A DNA stretch of 47,055 nucleotides from Betaproteobacteria bacterium. Lineage in GTDB: Bacteria > Pseudomonadota > Gammaproteobacteria > Burkholderiales > Casimicrobiaceae. A model generated the notes under the pieces. The model had not been told where the DNA came from. It did not search any database and worked only from the letters and a program-made list of their open reading frames with translations. Position 1 is the stretch's first letter, and each line of letters opens with the position of its first letter. The translations under genes were made by a program, and so were the position numbers. Positions 46,083-47,055 of the stretch are shown here, piece after piece. The stretch spans positions 1-47,055 of the forward strand of contig VBCG01000137.1 in the NCBI GenBank assembly GCA_005881895.1, read 5' to 3'.

Positions 46083-46778
46083 CTAAGCCGCCAGCCCCGG
46101 AACAAAGAAGAAATAGGCATTGAGCATGTAGAGCCCGGAAAGGATCAACACCAGGCCACCGGCGATCTCCAACGCTCGCTGCGAACGCCTCAAGCCTGCG
46201 CGGCCTTCGAGCCAGCCCATCGCAGACGCACCAAGGACGACCGGCACGGCGCGGCCAACACTGAAAGCTAGTAACAGCAGCACGCCAAAGAGCGGCGAAC
46301 CGACGCCGGCCGCGACGCCCAGCAGCACGACAAGCGCGGGCGTGCAGGCAGGACAGATCGCCACCGAAAACGAGGCCCCGAGCGCTACTGCGCCCCACGT
46401 GCTAGCGGTCCTTCGGGCGCGCAAGGGTATCCGCGGAATCGGCAGCCTGATCCATCCCGGCCACGCCAGCCCAATCGCGATTGACGCCGGCCCGAGCACC
46501 AGCCCCCATTCACGACCGATGAAGCGCTGGATCCAACCACCTCCGAGACCGACGATAAGTCCGAGCAGCGCGTGCGTCACGATCATGCCTAGCACGAACA
46601 GCGCCCCCAACATCACCGCCCGTTGCGGTGCCTGTGCCTTGGTCACGTAGGCGAGCGAAACGGGGATCGCCGCCAGCGCGACCGGGTTGAAGCTGAAGAA
46701 GAAACCGATCGCGAGGCCGCTGGCAAGCGACGCCAGGCTCGCTTGCTCGAGCGTGTTGCGTACTGCCTCGATGTCCAT
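46083..46778 (-). CDS. CcdA-family membrane protein (cytochrome c biogenesis/DsbD-like)
   Basis: A 231-aa protein with six predicted membrane helices, related to CcdA/DsbD-beta, which carries electrons from thioredoxin to periplasmic partners. The second conserved site is present in helix 4 (ICPACTPALVVLLGVAAGVG). In helix 1, where a Cys-Pro is expected, the sequence is FFFSFNPVALAAIPVS with Asn/Pro and no Cys. The classical Cys pair is thus incomplete, although helix 4 has two Cys (CPAC). The role in redox transfer is uncertain. It is divergent in character from upstream genes and adjacent to a DUF899 gene on the same strand. Confidence 0.8.
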   Translation of the reverse strand: MDIEAVRNTLEQASLASLASGLAIGFFFSFNPVALAAIPVSLAYVTKAQAPQRAVMLGALFVLGMIVTHALLGLIVGLGGGWIQRFIGREWGLVLGPASIAIGLAWPGWIRLPIPRIPLRARRTASTWGAVALGASFSVAICPACTPALVVLLGVAAGVGSPLFGVLLLLAFSVGRAVPVVLGASAMGWLEGRAGLRRSQRALEIAGGLVLILSGLYMLNAYFFFVPGLAA

Positions 46779-46864
46779 CGAGTACCCCGCGCCTCCCGCA
46801 CTGCTCGGCTATCCCCGCCTCAAGCGCGCCGAGGATCCGGGACTCGTCGCCCTGTAGCCGCGCC

Positions 46865-47055
46865 TCAGCGCGCGCCCGTGCTTTGGTTGGCGTACTCGTC
46901 GTGGCGACGCCACCAGACGCCCGTCTCGGTCTCGTTGCGCCCCTTGGGGGCGCGGTCGAGCCACTGGTACATGCCCCAGAGGCCGTCCAGTCCGCGCGCA
47001 TAGGTGGAATAGGCGTGATAGACAACGCCGTCCTCGAGCACGAACGCGCTCATGC
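46865..47055 (-). CDS. DUF899 (thioredoxin-like) family protein, C-terminal part
   Basis: The visible 60-odd residues end a DUF899 protein: SAFVLEDGVVYHAYSTYARG, LWGMYQWLDRAPKGRNE and WWRRHDEY are typical of its C-terminus. The gene continues beyond the right edge. DUF899 proteins have a thioredoxin-like fold without established chemistry. It precedes the CcdA-like gene by 86 bp on the same strand, so a shared transcript and a redox link are possible. Confidence 0.85.
   Translation of the reverse strand, partial: MSAFVLEDGVVYHAYSTYARGLDGLWGMYQWLDRAPKGRNETETGVWWRRHDEYANQSTGAR

Noticed and set aside
45659-46120. A 153-codon minus-strand frame covering tRNA-Cys and the gap
   Set aside because: It runs through the tRNA gene, lacks a ribosome site and resembles no protein.

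Overview
The window looks like a chromosome segment of a Gram-negative betaproteobacterium (Burkholderiales-like). It is GC-rich and gene-dense. Gene sets typical of that class are present: yhdP/glnE/ilvE/zinc-finger/waaF, nadE-glnB, rluB-scpB-scpA-trpS-site-2 protease-yciO, rluC/rne and uvrB/aspartate aminotransferase. The genus cannot be fixed from the sequence alone. Most genes are housekeeping.

Layout. Positions 1-5063 hold the end of an unidentified + strand gene, a coiled-coil fragment, a nitrilase-family amidase and the AsmA-like giant YhdP (both -). From 5122 to 10087 run glnE, ilvE, a small zinc-finger protein and waaF (+). A 187-bp inverted-repeat element follows and leads directly into an NTF2-like gene. 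After it come a frameshifted small membrane-protein gene, a secreted EXORDIUM (Phi-1)-like protein and a secreted DUF4440-like protein. Positions 12746-18988 (-) are tldD plus a branched-chain amino-acid-type ABC importer whose LivM permease and LivG ATPase are one fused polypeptide. Positions 19083-23265 (-) carry a sugar dehydrogenase with a DUF5648 tail, mscL, glnB and nadE. A tight + operon (23357-26231) encodes a FemAB/GNAT-like acyltransferase, a histone-deacetylase-fold amidohydrolase and a PaaG-like crotonase. Positions 26228-31822 (-) are rluB, scpB, scpA (frameshifted), trpS, a second inverted-repeat element, a site-2 protease and a YciO/Sua5 protein.

From 31901 a cysB-like regulator overlaps a Bcr/CflA-type drug transporter gene that switches frame four times. 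A solo LuxR with an intact acyl-homoserine-lactone pocket comes next, beside a small divergent ORF. RluC and RNase E are divergent, and rne has a leader of about 530 nt with clear hairpins. Then come a tyrosine phosphatase, uvrB, an MsbA-like exporter, an aromatic/aspartate aminotransferase, tRNA-Gly(GCC) and tRNA-Cys(GCA), a gene-poor stretch, a CcdA-like membrane protein and the end of a DUF899 protein.

Themes. Nitrogen control is represented by glnE (GlnA adenylylation) and glnB (PII). Envelope functions include YhdP, WaaF, MsbA-like, MscL and CcdA-like proteins. RNA maturation is covered by rne, rluB, rluC and yciO. No CRISPR array, complete insertion sequence or complete prophage is visible. 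The least ordinary items are the two structured inverted-repeat elements, the LivM-LivG fusion, the plant-type EXORDIUM protein, the solo LuxR locus and three genes broken by frameshifts. Those frameshifts may be real decay or indel errors in the assembly.
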